From: Manihot esculenta
Lineage: Eukaryota; Streptophyta; Magnoliopsida; Malpighiales; Euphorbiaceae
Reading direction: 5' to 3'
Length of the DNA: 64,000 nt
Assembly: GCF_001659605.2 (NCBI RefSeq)
Contig: NC_035167.2
Location: forward strand, 2,666,001 to 2,730,000
This document shows, in pieces, positions 14,901-24,666 of this stretch. The notes under the pieces were generated by a model that had not been told where the DNA came from, ran no database searches, and worked only from the letters and a program-made list of their open reading frames with translations. Within the stretch, counting starts at the first letter, position 1, and the number at the start of each line of letters is the position of its first letter. Both the position numbers and the translations under genes were made by a program.

Positions 14901-15847
14901 ATAATTTCAAATATTTGTAGCAGAGGATTCTTAGTTTAGTAATAAAATCTGTGTGGGTTAAGGGGGTAGGAGCGGTGAGAGAGAGAGGGGGTTTGTGATG
15001 GAATGTGGTGATGTTTAGTGGTAAAGTTTAGGATTTTTCAAATGATAAAGCTTTTGGCTTTAGCAGTGATTCTGACAAAAGTAATGGGTAGCTCTCATCA
15101 GGTTATTTTAATTTTTGTAAGAAAATGTGGGGAATCAATGTGGTCTCCATCATCTCCCATCTCCTTTCTCCTATCTCTATTCTTTTTGCAAAAACTCACC
15201 CATTTTCTTTCTTCTCTTCAATCATGGCAGTTTGGTACTGCGTAGCTGTAAGGTACCAAAACAATCATCCTCTCTCTCTCTCTCTCCTTCTCTTCTTTTA
15301 TTTATTTTTTGAAATATTTGTGTGGTTGCTTTATATTCTTTGTTCTTATGCTTGGCTTTTGTTCACATGCCTATTCAATATGAAAACCCTAGTGTTTTTT
15401 TTTTTTTTTTAAGTTATAGTTTTCTGTAGCTGCTTTTTCTTTTCTTTTTATTTCAATAGAAGATTATGTGTGATTATATGAAGATATTGGCTAGCTTTCC
15501 CATGATTACCTCTCAATAGTTATGTTGGATTTTTGAATTAGGGTTTGGTTTTTAATAATATCCCATGCCATCCACAGTTGACCTTTAACCTTTAATCCAG
15601 AAGGTAATTATCTGGATTCCTGCAATAAGTAATTCTTCTCTCTTGCCTAACCCATGTGTTTTCCCCTCATATATTACATTTCATGATAGTTATAATCATT
15701 TTACATGTGAAATTTGATCAAGTGAGGTTAGTGACAAATAGTGCATACAATTATTTGTTCAGGGAATTACTTGGGACCAATAAGGGTAGTACAAGAATAT
15801 TCAACTTTGTCTATCTAATGACTATGCTTTTCGGTCTGATCTTAGGC
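14901..15847. other. Intergenic, CT-rich low-complexity patches
   Basis: A pyrimidine-rich stretch with a (TC)n run sits at about 15270-15292 and a T run near 15395-15410. Open frames here are short and show no family resemblance. Nothing else is recognised. Confidence 0.5.
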
Positions 15848-16048
15848 TCCGACTCACCCTCCATGCAAGAAACTTGTGAAGGAACCCTTAGGTTTTCGGG
15901 GTATTGGATTCTCACTAATGTTTGCTTTACTCGGCCGACATTCTCACTCCCACTTCATCCATCCTTGCTCGCGCGGGTGCTTCCATCTAAGGCGGAACAC
16001 TCTCCTACTGTTTCACTTTTACATCCTACAGCTTCAGCAAATCGATTA
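15848..16048 (-). pseudogene. Nuclear copy of chloroplast 23S rDNA (NUPT), degenerate fragment
   Basis: About 200 bp read as the complement of a plastid 23S rRNA segment. Recognisable words include TTAGGTTTTCGGGG, GGATTCTCACTAATGTTTGC, GACATTCTCACT, GGTGCTTCC, CTAAGGCGGAAC and TTTTTACATCC-like sequence near 16016-16026, in the same order and spacing as in the plastid gene. Most differences from the sequence I know appear to be C-to-T or G-to-A changes, as expected from deamination of methylated nuclear DNA. It is too short and altered to be a working rRNA. It ends near 16048, against an inverted-repeat element. The identification is from memory of the plastid gene and was not aligned by program. 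Confidence 0.75.
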
Positions 16049-16049
16049 G

Positions 16050-16340
16050 AGCTTTAAGGGAATTCAATAGCTCGTCCCTAATTCAAAAACAATCGATTAA
16101 ACGTCTTTATATTTTTGTAAATCGAATTATTTAGTCCTTTTGTCAAACATAAATATTCAAGGCAGCTAATAGTTTCTTTAACAAAAAAAGGCAAGATGGG
16201 ATGACATGACATAGCTCCCTTCTCCCTTAAGCTAAAAAATTTAAATTTCAAGTTTGGTTTTATGAAATAGAAGGACGTTTTAATTGAATGGTTTTGAAAT
16301 AGGGACAAAATAGTGAATTTCCTGAAAATCTAGGGACTTG
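16050..16340. mobile_element. Foldback/MITE-like element next to the plastid insertion
   Basis: An imperfect inverted repeat is formed by the left arm around 16062-16110 (CGTCCCTAATTCAAAAACAA...) and the right arm around 16270-16325 (TTGAATGGTTTTGAAATAGG...). The arms pair over more than 35 bases with a few mismatches, separated by about 160 bp. No target duplication was recognised, so the exact ends are approximate. Confidence 0.55.
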
Positions 16341-16900
16341 ATAGCAATTCTCTCTTATCTTTTAGATCATAATTAGAGGGCGCGGTCGATGAGTTAGGAA
16401 CCTAACCTTGAAGGGTCTAATCAATAACCAAATGAGGTTAATGAAGGTAGGGTTAGGGATAAGAAAACTGTTTTTCAATCTCTTAATGTAATTCAGCACA
16501 TAAAGGTGACAACTTTTCAAAGCACCCCAATAGGCCACTCTTTGTTTTTATCTATCCAGACATGAAGGCCCATGCTTTTGATTTTTTTCAAGTATGCTTC
16601 TTGAGACAAGGTATAGTATCCATCAAGTTAGGCATCAAGAACATGAACCTTAAAACATAAAAAAAGGAGAGAAATATTGTATTATCATATAACTTTGTCT
16701 TTACATTTTCTATTGGTGGGTATAAAGCTTAGCCTAGCTACATGGGTTTAAATTATTCATTGAGAAATGTGGGTGTCTTGTTTTCCCATGGCAGCTAAGC
16801 TATAGGATCTCTAGTCTTAGATAATGTTTGCTCCTACTTCTCTGGACCAAAATCAAATGCTTTTCAATTTCTACTCATAATAAGGTTTGTTTATACTCTA
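16341..16900. other. Intergenic, no recognised feature
   Basis: No coding exon, RNA gene or repeat boundary is recognised between the foldback element and the putative promoter at 16904. Confidence 0.5.
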
Positions 16901-16903
16901 CTT

Positions 16904-17929
16904 TATATATAGCTTTGATCTTAATATAGCAATTCACTTATCATCACAGCAAGTTCTGCAGAATTTGCATCTCTTCTCTCTTTTTCTGTTTTGTTTCTGT
17001 GAGTATTTGCAACTTTTTCCCATAATTTTCTCTTCATTCTTTGATCATTGTAATATGAGCTTCTGAAAATTTAGTGTTGGTTTTATGAAATCTGCTAGTT
17101 CTTGCTAGATTGTTAGAAATAGAACTCACATTTTCTCTGAAACTTGTTAAAGTTAGATCTTCGTCTGTAAAATCATGTTTGTAAAGTGGGGTTCAATTTC
17201 TTTTCTTAGAATAACAATTTGGTGAATCTGATAATTAATTTTGCCTTTTGCAATTTTATCTGCCAATTGATTCTTGCAGGCATTTGTGTCTTTTTTACTG
17301 CATATGTTGTAAATTATACCTGTGGAGGGACTAATGGCTGTAGAAACTGAAGATGTCATCCCTGATCATTTCGTTACAAGCAGTTACTGAATCACTCTGA
17401 AATTATTGCATCATTGATCACTTTCTCCCTCTCTCTCTCTCTCTCTCTCTTCGCTCCTTCTGAGCATTTGACATGAGTCTACTCCTTGCCTGCAGAAATT
17501 ATTTGCAAACAGTTTCTTACCTTTTCTAATGATGATTACTAATATTGTTTATATCTGCTGTTGTGTGCATAGTGTGCTTGAGCTTCCTCTCAATTAATCT
17601 TAAAACAGTATCATAGCTATTATTAGGTTGCATTGAGACATGGTCCTAGGTGTGTTCAATAATTGACAAAAGTAAGAGAAGCATCAGGACATTGTGTTTC
17701 ATGATTCATGGAAAAGATTGAAAAGGGCATTTCAAGATATTTTAGCTCACGAGATTTCTCAGCACAAATCCTGATAGTTCTTTTCATATTAAACCATTTC
17801 AGGACCAGGACTCATGGAAATCCACAAATGAGCAAGGACATCTCTTAGAGAAAACAACTGCTGAAAGCTCGGTCTGCTAGCGCATTTTGCACGATCTAAA
17901 CAAGTTTCAACAAAGATCAGAACAGGACT
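16904..17929 (+). promoter_or_regulatory. Putative promoter and spliced 5' leader of the 147-aa membrane protein gene
   Basis: A TATA-like box TATATATAG at 16904-16912 is followed by leader-like sequence. A plausible 3' splice site (CATTTCAG, ending 17802) precedes the start codon at 17930, suggesting at least one 5'-UTR intron. A (CT)n tract sits at about 17421-17450. The transcription start and leader introns are inferred and need transcript data. Confidence 0.4.
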
Positions 17930-18553
17930 ATGAGCGGTTTTAGTTCTGAAAGGTCAAAGCCCTGGAATGTTTACACGAGTTCAGACCCTACCCCTTCGCA
18001 GACTGGAGTCTTCGACCGAGAAGCTCCATGGAAAAGTTTTGGAACATCAATGAATGCTATTGCCTTTGGATTTGTTGCAACAGCTATATTGATATCGATG
18101 TTCCTTATAATGGCAATCTTCGAACATCTGTTTAAGCCAAACCCTTCGTTTTCTTCACCTCAAGACATGATCAACAGTTCCCTCGAATCAGGACCAGTAG
18201 ACAAACTTGGAAATCCAGAAACAGTAAGTTTTCCATTTCTGAACAATGTTTTTCTGATTCATTAGATTCTAACTGGAATTCAAACTCAAAACAACACGTC
18301 CCATAAACAACTTCAACATCAGTGAGTTAAAGCTCATTGGTCAAATCCGAATATTTTCACCCTAAAGTTGGATTGATCATAATTGGTTGTGACTTGGAAA
18401 CAGGTGGCAGCAACATCATACGCATCTGATTTTTCAGTAGTTATGCCTGGACAGAACTATCCGACATTCATTGCTCAACCAGCTCCTCTTCCATGTACAA
18501 GGGAAGGGATATACTGGCCTTCCCATGAACATAAAAAGCTTGTAGTTCCTTAG
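17930..18553 (+). CDS. Uncharacterised plant single-pass membrane protein, 147 aa
   Basis: Two exons, 17930-18223 and 18404-18553, join in phase 0 to give 147 residues. The polar N-terminus contains DREAPWKSFGTSMNAIAFGF. A hydrophobic segment at about residues 43-64 (FVATAILISMFLIMAIFEHL) predicts one transmembrane helix. The C-terminal half has PGQNYPTFIAQPAPLPCTRE followed by a basic tail HEHKKLVVP. There is no cleavable signal peptide, so it may be a signal-anchor protein. I recognise the layout as that of a conserved plant family without an assigned biochemical function, and I do not propose one. The ATG chosen is the first in the last leader exon and gives the complete conserved N-terminus. 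Confidence 0.85.
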
Positions 18554-18970
18554 TTAAATGCTATATAAATATATATATACACTTGCATTTTGGTGTAGAA
18601 GGTTGCTGTTTATAGTATAATATACAGAACAGGATGGCTCACCACTTCTTCACTCATTTCTTCATCTAAGTTATCTTTTCTAAGGAATTTTTGTATGTTG
18701 AAATTGAAGCAGCAGTAAACTTCTGATATAATTGATAACATATCTCCTTTGTTTAGCCAAGAAAACAGAGGTTGCTGAGTGGCTTTGTTTGCTGGGAGGT
18801 GGGGAAGGAGATGGTTGGCAGATTTGGGGTGGTTTTGGTGTTACCAAAGCCTGTTCAGCTAAACTGATTTAGTTGTTGGTAGTTATTCTAACAGTGATTT
18901 GTAAACGAAAAAATATTAGCTTAATATTATGATTAGATTGAGGAAAAAGGAAAATTAGAGAATCTTTTCA
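18554..18970. other. 3' UTR and spacer after the 147-aa gene
   Basis: This interval should contain the 3' untranslated region, with a short AT run near 18567-18580. No other gene is seen. Confidence 0.5.
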
Positions 18971-19243
18971 TGTTTGGTTAGGAGGAAATTGAAAGGAATC
19001 TGCTATTTTCTCTCTAAGTTGGAAGGGAAGTGAGAGAATATTTTTAAATGACTAAAATATCTCCATGTTTTATGTGTTATTTTTAAAAATTTAGGGATAA
19101 AATTATAATTTTATATTTAAAAAGCTATTTTCTATCCACTATTTTCTTTCTTTTATCCAAACACATTTACAAAAGGTTGTTTTCCCTTTTAATCATTATT
19201 TTCTTTTATTTTTCTCCTATTATTTTCCTTCTAACCAAACACA
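18971..19243. mobile_element. MITE-like element with inverted ends
   Basis: The left end TGTTTGGTTAGGAGGAAA at 18971 is matched by the inverted right end TTTTCCTTCTAACCAAACA ending at about 19243, with one or two mismatches over about 18 bp. The spacing of about 270 bp suits a non-autonomous DNA transposon. Flanking duplications are not clear, so the superfamily is not assigned. Confidence 0.6.
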
Positions 19244-19961
19244 ATGTAAAAGTTTGACGGACAAGGTTCAAGCAGCGTAAAGGGAGAAGCTTCTGCAGTC
19301 AAAACCAAAGAGGGTAATGTTAAAGAGAGGGTGAGTGAAATTAAAAGAAAAAAGAGTTAAAATACTTATTTGTAATTTTACGCTTTTAATAATGGAAAAT
19401 TACAGTTTGATCCATTAAATTATTTAATTGATGATAAATATTATTTAAAAAAATTGATGGTAAATATTAAATTTATTGATGAACTCAAAGAACTAAGAAT
19501 TGAATTTAATTGTTCAATTCAACTTATATTTTAAATTATTTTTAAACTTATGGAGAGAAAGTAAACTAATTGGCACTTGAATTAAATTATTTAATTGAAA
19601 CAAAATTTTAGAGAATAATGTTGTAAAGTTAAAGGAGAAAAATGTTAAGAATATTTTAATATATTTTTAAAATTAAAAGATTAATTAGTAAATTTTTAAT
19701 ATTATAGGGATTAAATAATAATTTTTTATTATTATATAATTTAGATAAAACTCAACAAAATTAATAATTGTAATAAAATTATTAAATATACTTATATCCT
19801 AAAATTTCTCATCTTGATGGATTTTATTTTAGTAAATTGAAGTTGATGACTGAAATGAAATAAATAACTAATTTAAGGATAATTATGCAATTAATCGAAA
19901 TATGGGCTTACCGCTTACCGGAGTTCACAATAATGGAAACTAAAAGAGAGATAGAGATGTT
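19244..19961. other. AT-rich spacer
   Basis: Mostly A/T sequence with relics of the 'TAGGGATTAAATAATAATTT' repeat family near 19700. No gene supported. Confidence 0.5.
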
Positions 19962-21060
19962 ATGGCGACGCCTTCTTTGGAGTTCATATTGTCTTGCGGA
20001 GTCAAAATCTCTGCTCACGGCAAGCCAATCCATCAACATTTCATGAAAAAGCCGCAACCCCTGGTGATGATAGCGATTTTAACCAAACTATTGAAGAACT
20101 CGCGCACTTTTTCGTAGCTTGTGAAGTGGTTCAATATGCACGCCGCATGTTCGGTAGCAGTTCCCATAAGCCAAATATGGAGTCTGTTGATAAGTGCTTG
20201 AAATGAACCCCGTAGTAAGCCCATTAATTTGTACTAAAAAATATGCTGCAATTGGGTGTCCAGTCCTCCAAATTCACATTTCCTTTCGTTCTTAAAGCAC
20301 GTTCGACTCTTCAAGCAATTGAAGAAAGCATAGACATCCGTGTTCATGCCAAAAAGCTCCAACTTGATTCTGATGTTTATAACTCCACTGCTTTGTTTGA
20401 CATGTACTCGAAATGTGGATTTTGGATGCTGCAGAGTCTGTGTTGCATGATGAAATTATGCAATTCCTTGTCCGAATGCAAAAGGATTCCATGAACACCA
20501 ACTCTTCATCAATTGTGGCAGTTCTTCAAGCAGTTGCTCAGGCTAATGCTTTGAGGCATGGCAAGGCAATGCATGGTCTTTGTGTGAGGAAGTGGTTGCA
20601 AATGGGATCAGTTTCATAGCTTATGACAGAAGAATTTTTGACAGGATGAGTAAAAATAAACTGACTTGGAGAGCTATGATTGGTGCTTAAATCATTTGTG
20701 ATTTTGTGCGGGAGGCATTGGCACTTTTGCAGGAAATGATGAGGCACAAATACTTTGCCACTGTACTTAGAGCTAGTGCATAGTTAAAAGTCTCGAGCAC
20801 AGGGAGATGCATGCATTGTTACACTGTCAAATTGGGCTTTGTTTCAGATTTGATGTGGAGAAATAGTCTAATTCTTTTATGAAATGAATTTGAAAGATAC
20901 AGTTTCATTTCATATACTGAATGATAAATCAGAAAAGGCTGTAGGCATGTTCCATAAGATGCAATAGTCTGGAATGAATCCATAATTGGCAACCATGGTA
21001 GCTGTCCTGCGGGTTTGTGCTTATGGTTATTGCAGTCATTATTATGCAACTATTTGAAAA
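19962..21060 (+). pseudogene. Pentatricopeptide repeat (PPR) protein pseudogene
   Basis: Translating the plus strand from ATG 19962 in shifting frames gives clear PPR blocks: FTFPFVLKAR and RVHAKKLQLDSDVYNSTALF at about 20270-20400, FDMYSKCG to 20415, IVAVLQAVAQANALRHGKAM with HGLCVRK to 20590, then IFDRMSKNKLTWRAMIGA and FATVLRASA to 20780. This order, with MYSKCG and the long motif after it, is typical of the PLS subclass of plant PPR proteins, which bind organellar RNA. Several in-frame stops (for example within 20680-20700 and 20780) and frameshifts break the frame. There is no continuous ORF above about 80 codons and no C-terminal E/DYW domain. It is a relic, perhaps of a once-complete neighbour or a dispersed duplicate. 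Confidence 0.8.
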
Positions 21061-21780
21061 TTTGTGATGCAATGTTCGGTTCTAATCTAAATAAACGTAC
21101 TAGACGAATTTTTGAATTAATTCGGTTCAAAATTTTATTCGGTTCGCGACCACTAACCATAAAAAAACCGGAAGAGGAGATAAGCTAACACGTTAAAATC
21201 AATTATTTATTTATTTTAATATAATCAATTGCTGTGGGTAACTCTTCAAAATTAAGAAATTAAAACCATGCAAATGGAGAATCTTCGTGATTTTCTTCAT
21301 ATAGGTTAGTATGGTTGAAGATTTGACTATAATATTTTATGTAATATTTAAATTTAAATAATTATTTAGATTTTAAAATAATATTAATTTAAAATTTAAA
21401 TTATATAATTATTTGGAATATTTTTTTGGGAAAGAGTTCCTTTTCTTTATAATTATAACCAGACAAATACCCACGCATTGTGTGAATATTTTAGTTTTTA
21501 AATTGCTATTACATAAAATTATAAAATATTAATTTATTTTTAATTATTTATATTTATTATTTATAATAACTATAGATGTATGAAGCTTCTCGCTTAGTTT
21601 GATTGACAGAACAAAGAAAATTCTTAATTAGAAAAAAACACAACAAACAAAATTGCAAATCATTTGTGCTCCATGGATATGCCAATGTAAAAGCTATTAA
21701 ATTAATTTTAAAACGTGATTTTTGAGTTTTATTACCTTCAACCACCATTTTATGGTTGCATATATAAACTTATACACTAC
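21061..21780. other. AT-rich spacer
   Basis: No gene recognised. A TTCGGTTC-containing patch at about 21110-21165 may be a fragment of the same repeat class as the hAT-like element downstream. Confidence 0.45.
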
Positions 21781-22308
21781 TAGGGCTGAGCGTACATCGG
21801 TTTAAACTGAAAAATCGAACCGAACCGATTGATTTCGGTTTAATGGTTCGATTAATCGAAAAGTTCGGTTCGGTTCGATTAATATTTTTCAATTCATTCG
21901 GTTTTCGGTTCGTTTCGGTTTAAACATGTTAAATAACGGAAAAACCGATTTTTAATATATTTTTATTATTTAAAACACTGGTTTGATTTATATTTTTAAA
22001 TTTTATATAGATTTATATGAATTTTTTAAATATTATCTTTATATATTCAGACAATTTTTATTGATAAATTTATGTGAAACATTTATTGAATTATTTTACT
22101 GAAATTAGAAGAAAAAATTTAAAAAAATACAGATTTCGGTTTAAATCGAATCGAATTGAACCGAACCGAACCGATTTTTATCGGTTCGATTCGGTTCGGT
22201 TATATTTTTATAATCGGTTTTTTCGGTTTTTAATATTTTTACAATTCGATTTTCGATTTTTTCGGTTCGGTTCGATTCGGAACCGAACCGACCGATTGCA
22301 CAGCCCTA
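21781..22308. mobile_element. hAT-type MITE, 528 bp, with 8-bp target duplication
   Basis: The element begins TAGGGCTGAGC at 21781 and ends with GCACAGCCCTA at 22308, giving an 11-bp terminal inverted repeat with one mismatch. It is flanked by a perfect 8-bp direct repeat TACACTAC (21773-21780 and 22309-22316), the target duplication length of the hAT superfamily. Subterminal regions are dense in GGTTCGGTTC and its complement, a known feature of this widespread plant MITE type. The interior is AT-rich and codes for no transposase, so the element is non-autonomous. The intact target duplication suggests a fairly recent insertion. Confidence 0.9.
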
Positions 22309-22316
22309 TACACTAC

Positions 22317-24420
22317 TAACCAATTTTACTAATGGATTAATAGCCGCAGTTCCACATATCACAGGTGCTTTTATACAGACCTGAACGATATTATAGCCTG
22401 TTAAATTTAGCCTATTAAAAAGTTTTGCCACACGCTAATAACTGATTTTGTCTTGCATTAGACTCATCAGGAAAGCGGCTTCAGTCCAACTAGTATATGC
22501 AGTAATGATGATTCCACACACAATGGCTGATCAATTCTCCCTCCAATTTTCACGGCATCTACTCTATAAAAAAGAAAATGTAACAATTTTTTCAAAATTA
22601 AATCAAACATAATATTAAGATTTTCTAAAAGATTCTTTTATATCAATAGAAAGGAATATGAGTGTAACATGATGGAAGACTAAAAGGAGAAGTGCAAATG
22701 AATTTATTGTGTAAAAAACGTTGAAAGAGCAAGAAAAACATGTAGTTTTCCTTGTCACAGGACATTTCCCAACAAAATAAGATATATACTTGTCAATATT
22801 TATATAGATATGGATATTCAGGTTGGCACTTTCCAGATTTCTTTGCCACCATATACAGTAGCCTGAATTTGAAATGTCATGCAATTTCAGCCATTAAAAG
22901 GACTAAAATTGTTTTGGCTCTGTTTGAAATTGCCATCTTTATGCGGAATGCAATGCTGTCCAGATTTGTAGGCAATAAAGAAGTTGCTGTGCCTCTCATG
23001 AAAATTTTTCTTTTTCACCATAAGAAATTACCATTAATGCATACTCAAGCTTTTCAAAGGAATTGCCAATCCACAAAACAACAAGTCTTCTATCTCTTCA
23101 CTTGCATTCATGGAGAGGAAGTTTCATGGTACAAAAAAGAAGAAAGGAACAGGAAGTCTGTAGAGAAGATAAGCTTCTAGTGTAGCATCTCAATTATTCT
23201 GTGTGGGTTGTGATAGCTTTGCTTTTCCAAATCCACATACTTTTTTCCCAACACATCCCTCTTCCCACTTTCTGCTTAATACTCTGATTTCCAAGTTAAT
23301 CTCTTGGATGAACTGATCAGTAAGACCTTCAATACTTGCACAACTTCAACTTATTTCTGCTTCCTACTTGATACATATATTTTAAAAAAGGGGATAATGA
23401 TGAATAGTGAAAGGATTAATTTTAAACAAAACATTTTCTGTTTTTTTTTTCTTCCAAATAATGTATCTATGAGAATAATAACTGTGTAAATATGATATCA
23501 GTATCATTGACCAACGATTGATTGCGACCCCCTTCAAGTGTATGTGGTGTACTTTCTGCGGGCTCAGTGTTTCTTTTTTCTTTTTGAGGCTTTTGATGAA
23601 AACGACCCATATCCATATCTAAAGCTGATCTTATGTTTTTTGATGGTCTTGACTTATTTAAACCAGGAAAATGAATGAAATGGAGCAAAAAGAAGCTCTT
23701 TTTAGTTCAGTGAATAGTATAGATGGCTTTGCTTTCGGTTTCTTTTAGAAACGAATTCCTGTAGATGCTTTTCGATAAAGGATGATTATTTTTGTGATCA
23801 CAGCAAAGCCTTATGAAGGTGGGATCGTAACCTCACTCATCTTCTTTGCAAGAACCATATGGTGTTTACAGGATTGTCTGTACTGGTGGATCGTAGCATC
23901 CAGAATTGGTTTCATTTACTGCTTCTAGAGTGGAAAGTCAACGTCACAACCCTCAAAAGGAAATTTTACTTGGAAAGGCCGACCAAGACTGTGCTTAATG
24001 AACCCTAAGTTTGGAGTCTTAAATGTTTCGTAAGTTGCCAGCCAACCAAAGTTGCACTCTGTCAATTTCATGTTTCATGTTTCATGATTCATTGTATTAT
24101 CTTAAACAAATCCTAGAGACTCTTGATACATGGGCTTGAAAATTGTCAGGAAGCAATTAGAACTCGCATTTCTCTCGCACTCGATTAAATTGTCCCTTTT
24201 CGCTGCATATTTTGCCCTTCAAAGGGGCAGTAGGTAGGCTCTGCGAGGCCAAGCACAAAGTTCAACAGGGCAGCGTTGGATTTGACTTGTTGGACGAATG
24301 GACACCGACCTCTTACATCCCACATTTGTACTCCAAGAAACGCTTGACTGGTAACACACCATGCTCGATGAAACAGGCAGCTACCAGATGAGGACATAAA
24401 ATTACCTTTGTTACAAGATT
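22317..24420. other. Intergenic region plus probable 3' UTR of the MACPF gene
   Basis: No supported gene. Open frames up to about 140 codons exist around 22750-23180 but lack family resemblance or splice context. The last few hundred bases before 24667 probably include the 3' UTR of the minus-strand MACPF gene. Confidence 0.45.
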
Positions 24421-24666
24421 GAAGGCACCAATCTGGGAATCTACAATAGAAACAGAATTACATTACAGGGGGGAAATACAAGTGATGAGAACAATATTTC
24501 AACAAGAATTTCCGAACTTCTTCCCATTCAATCATTATCTCAATCTAGCATCTACCTGCATTTCAACTTACATAGCCGCCAATAACTTGCGCTTTCTTCC
24601 CCCTTGCTTCTTTTGAGACGCATGTATTTTTCACCCTTGTTCAAACAGGGCAAGGGGAGAAATCTG

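Noticed and set aside
15656..16057. Plus-strand open frame of 133 codons
   Set aside because: Its C-terminal half is the degenerate plastid 23S rDNA copy and its N-terminal half has no family resemblance or splice context.
22752..23180. Plus-strand open frame of 142 codons
   Set aside because: No recognisable domain or conserved-looking motif, no splice partners, and codon texture like the surrounding spacer.
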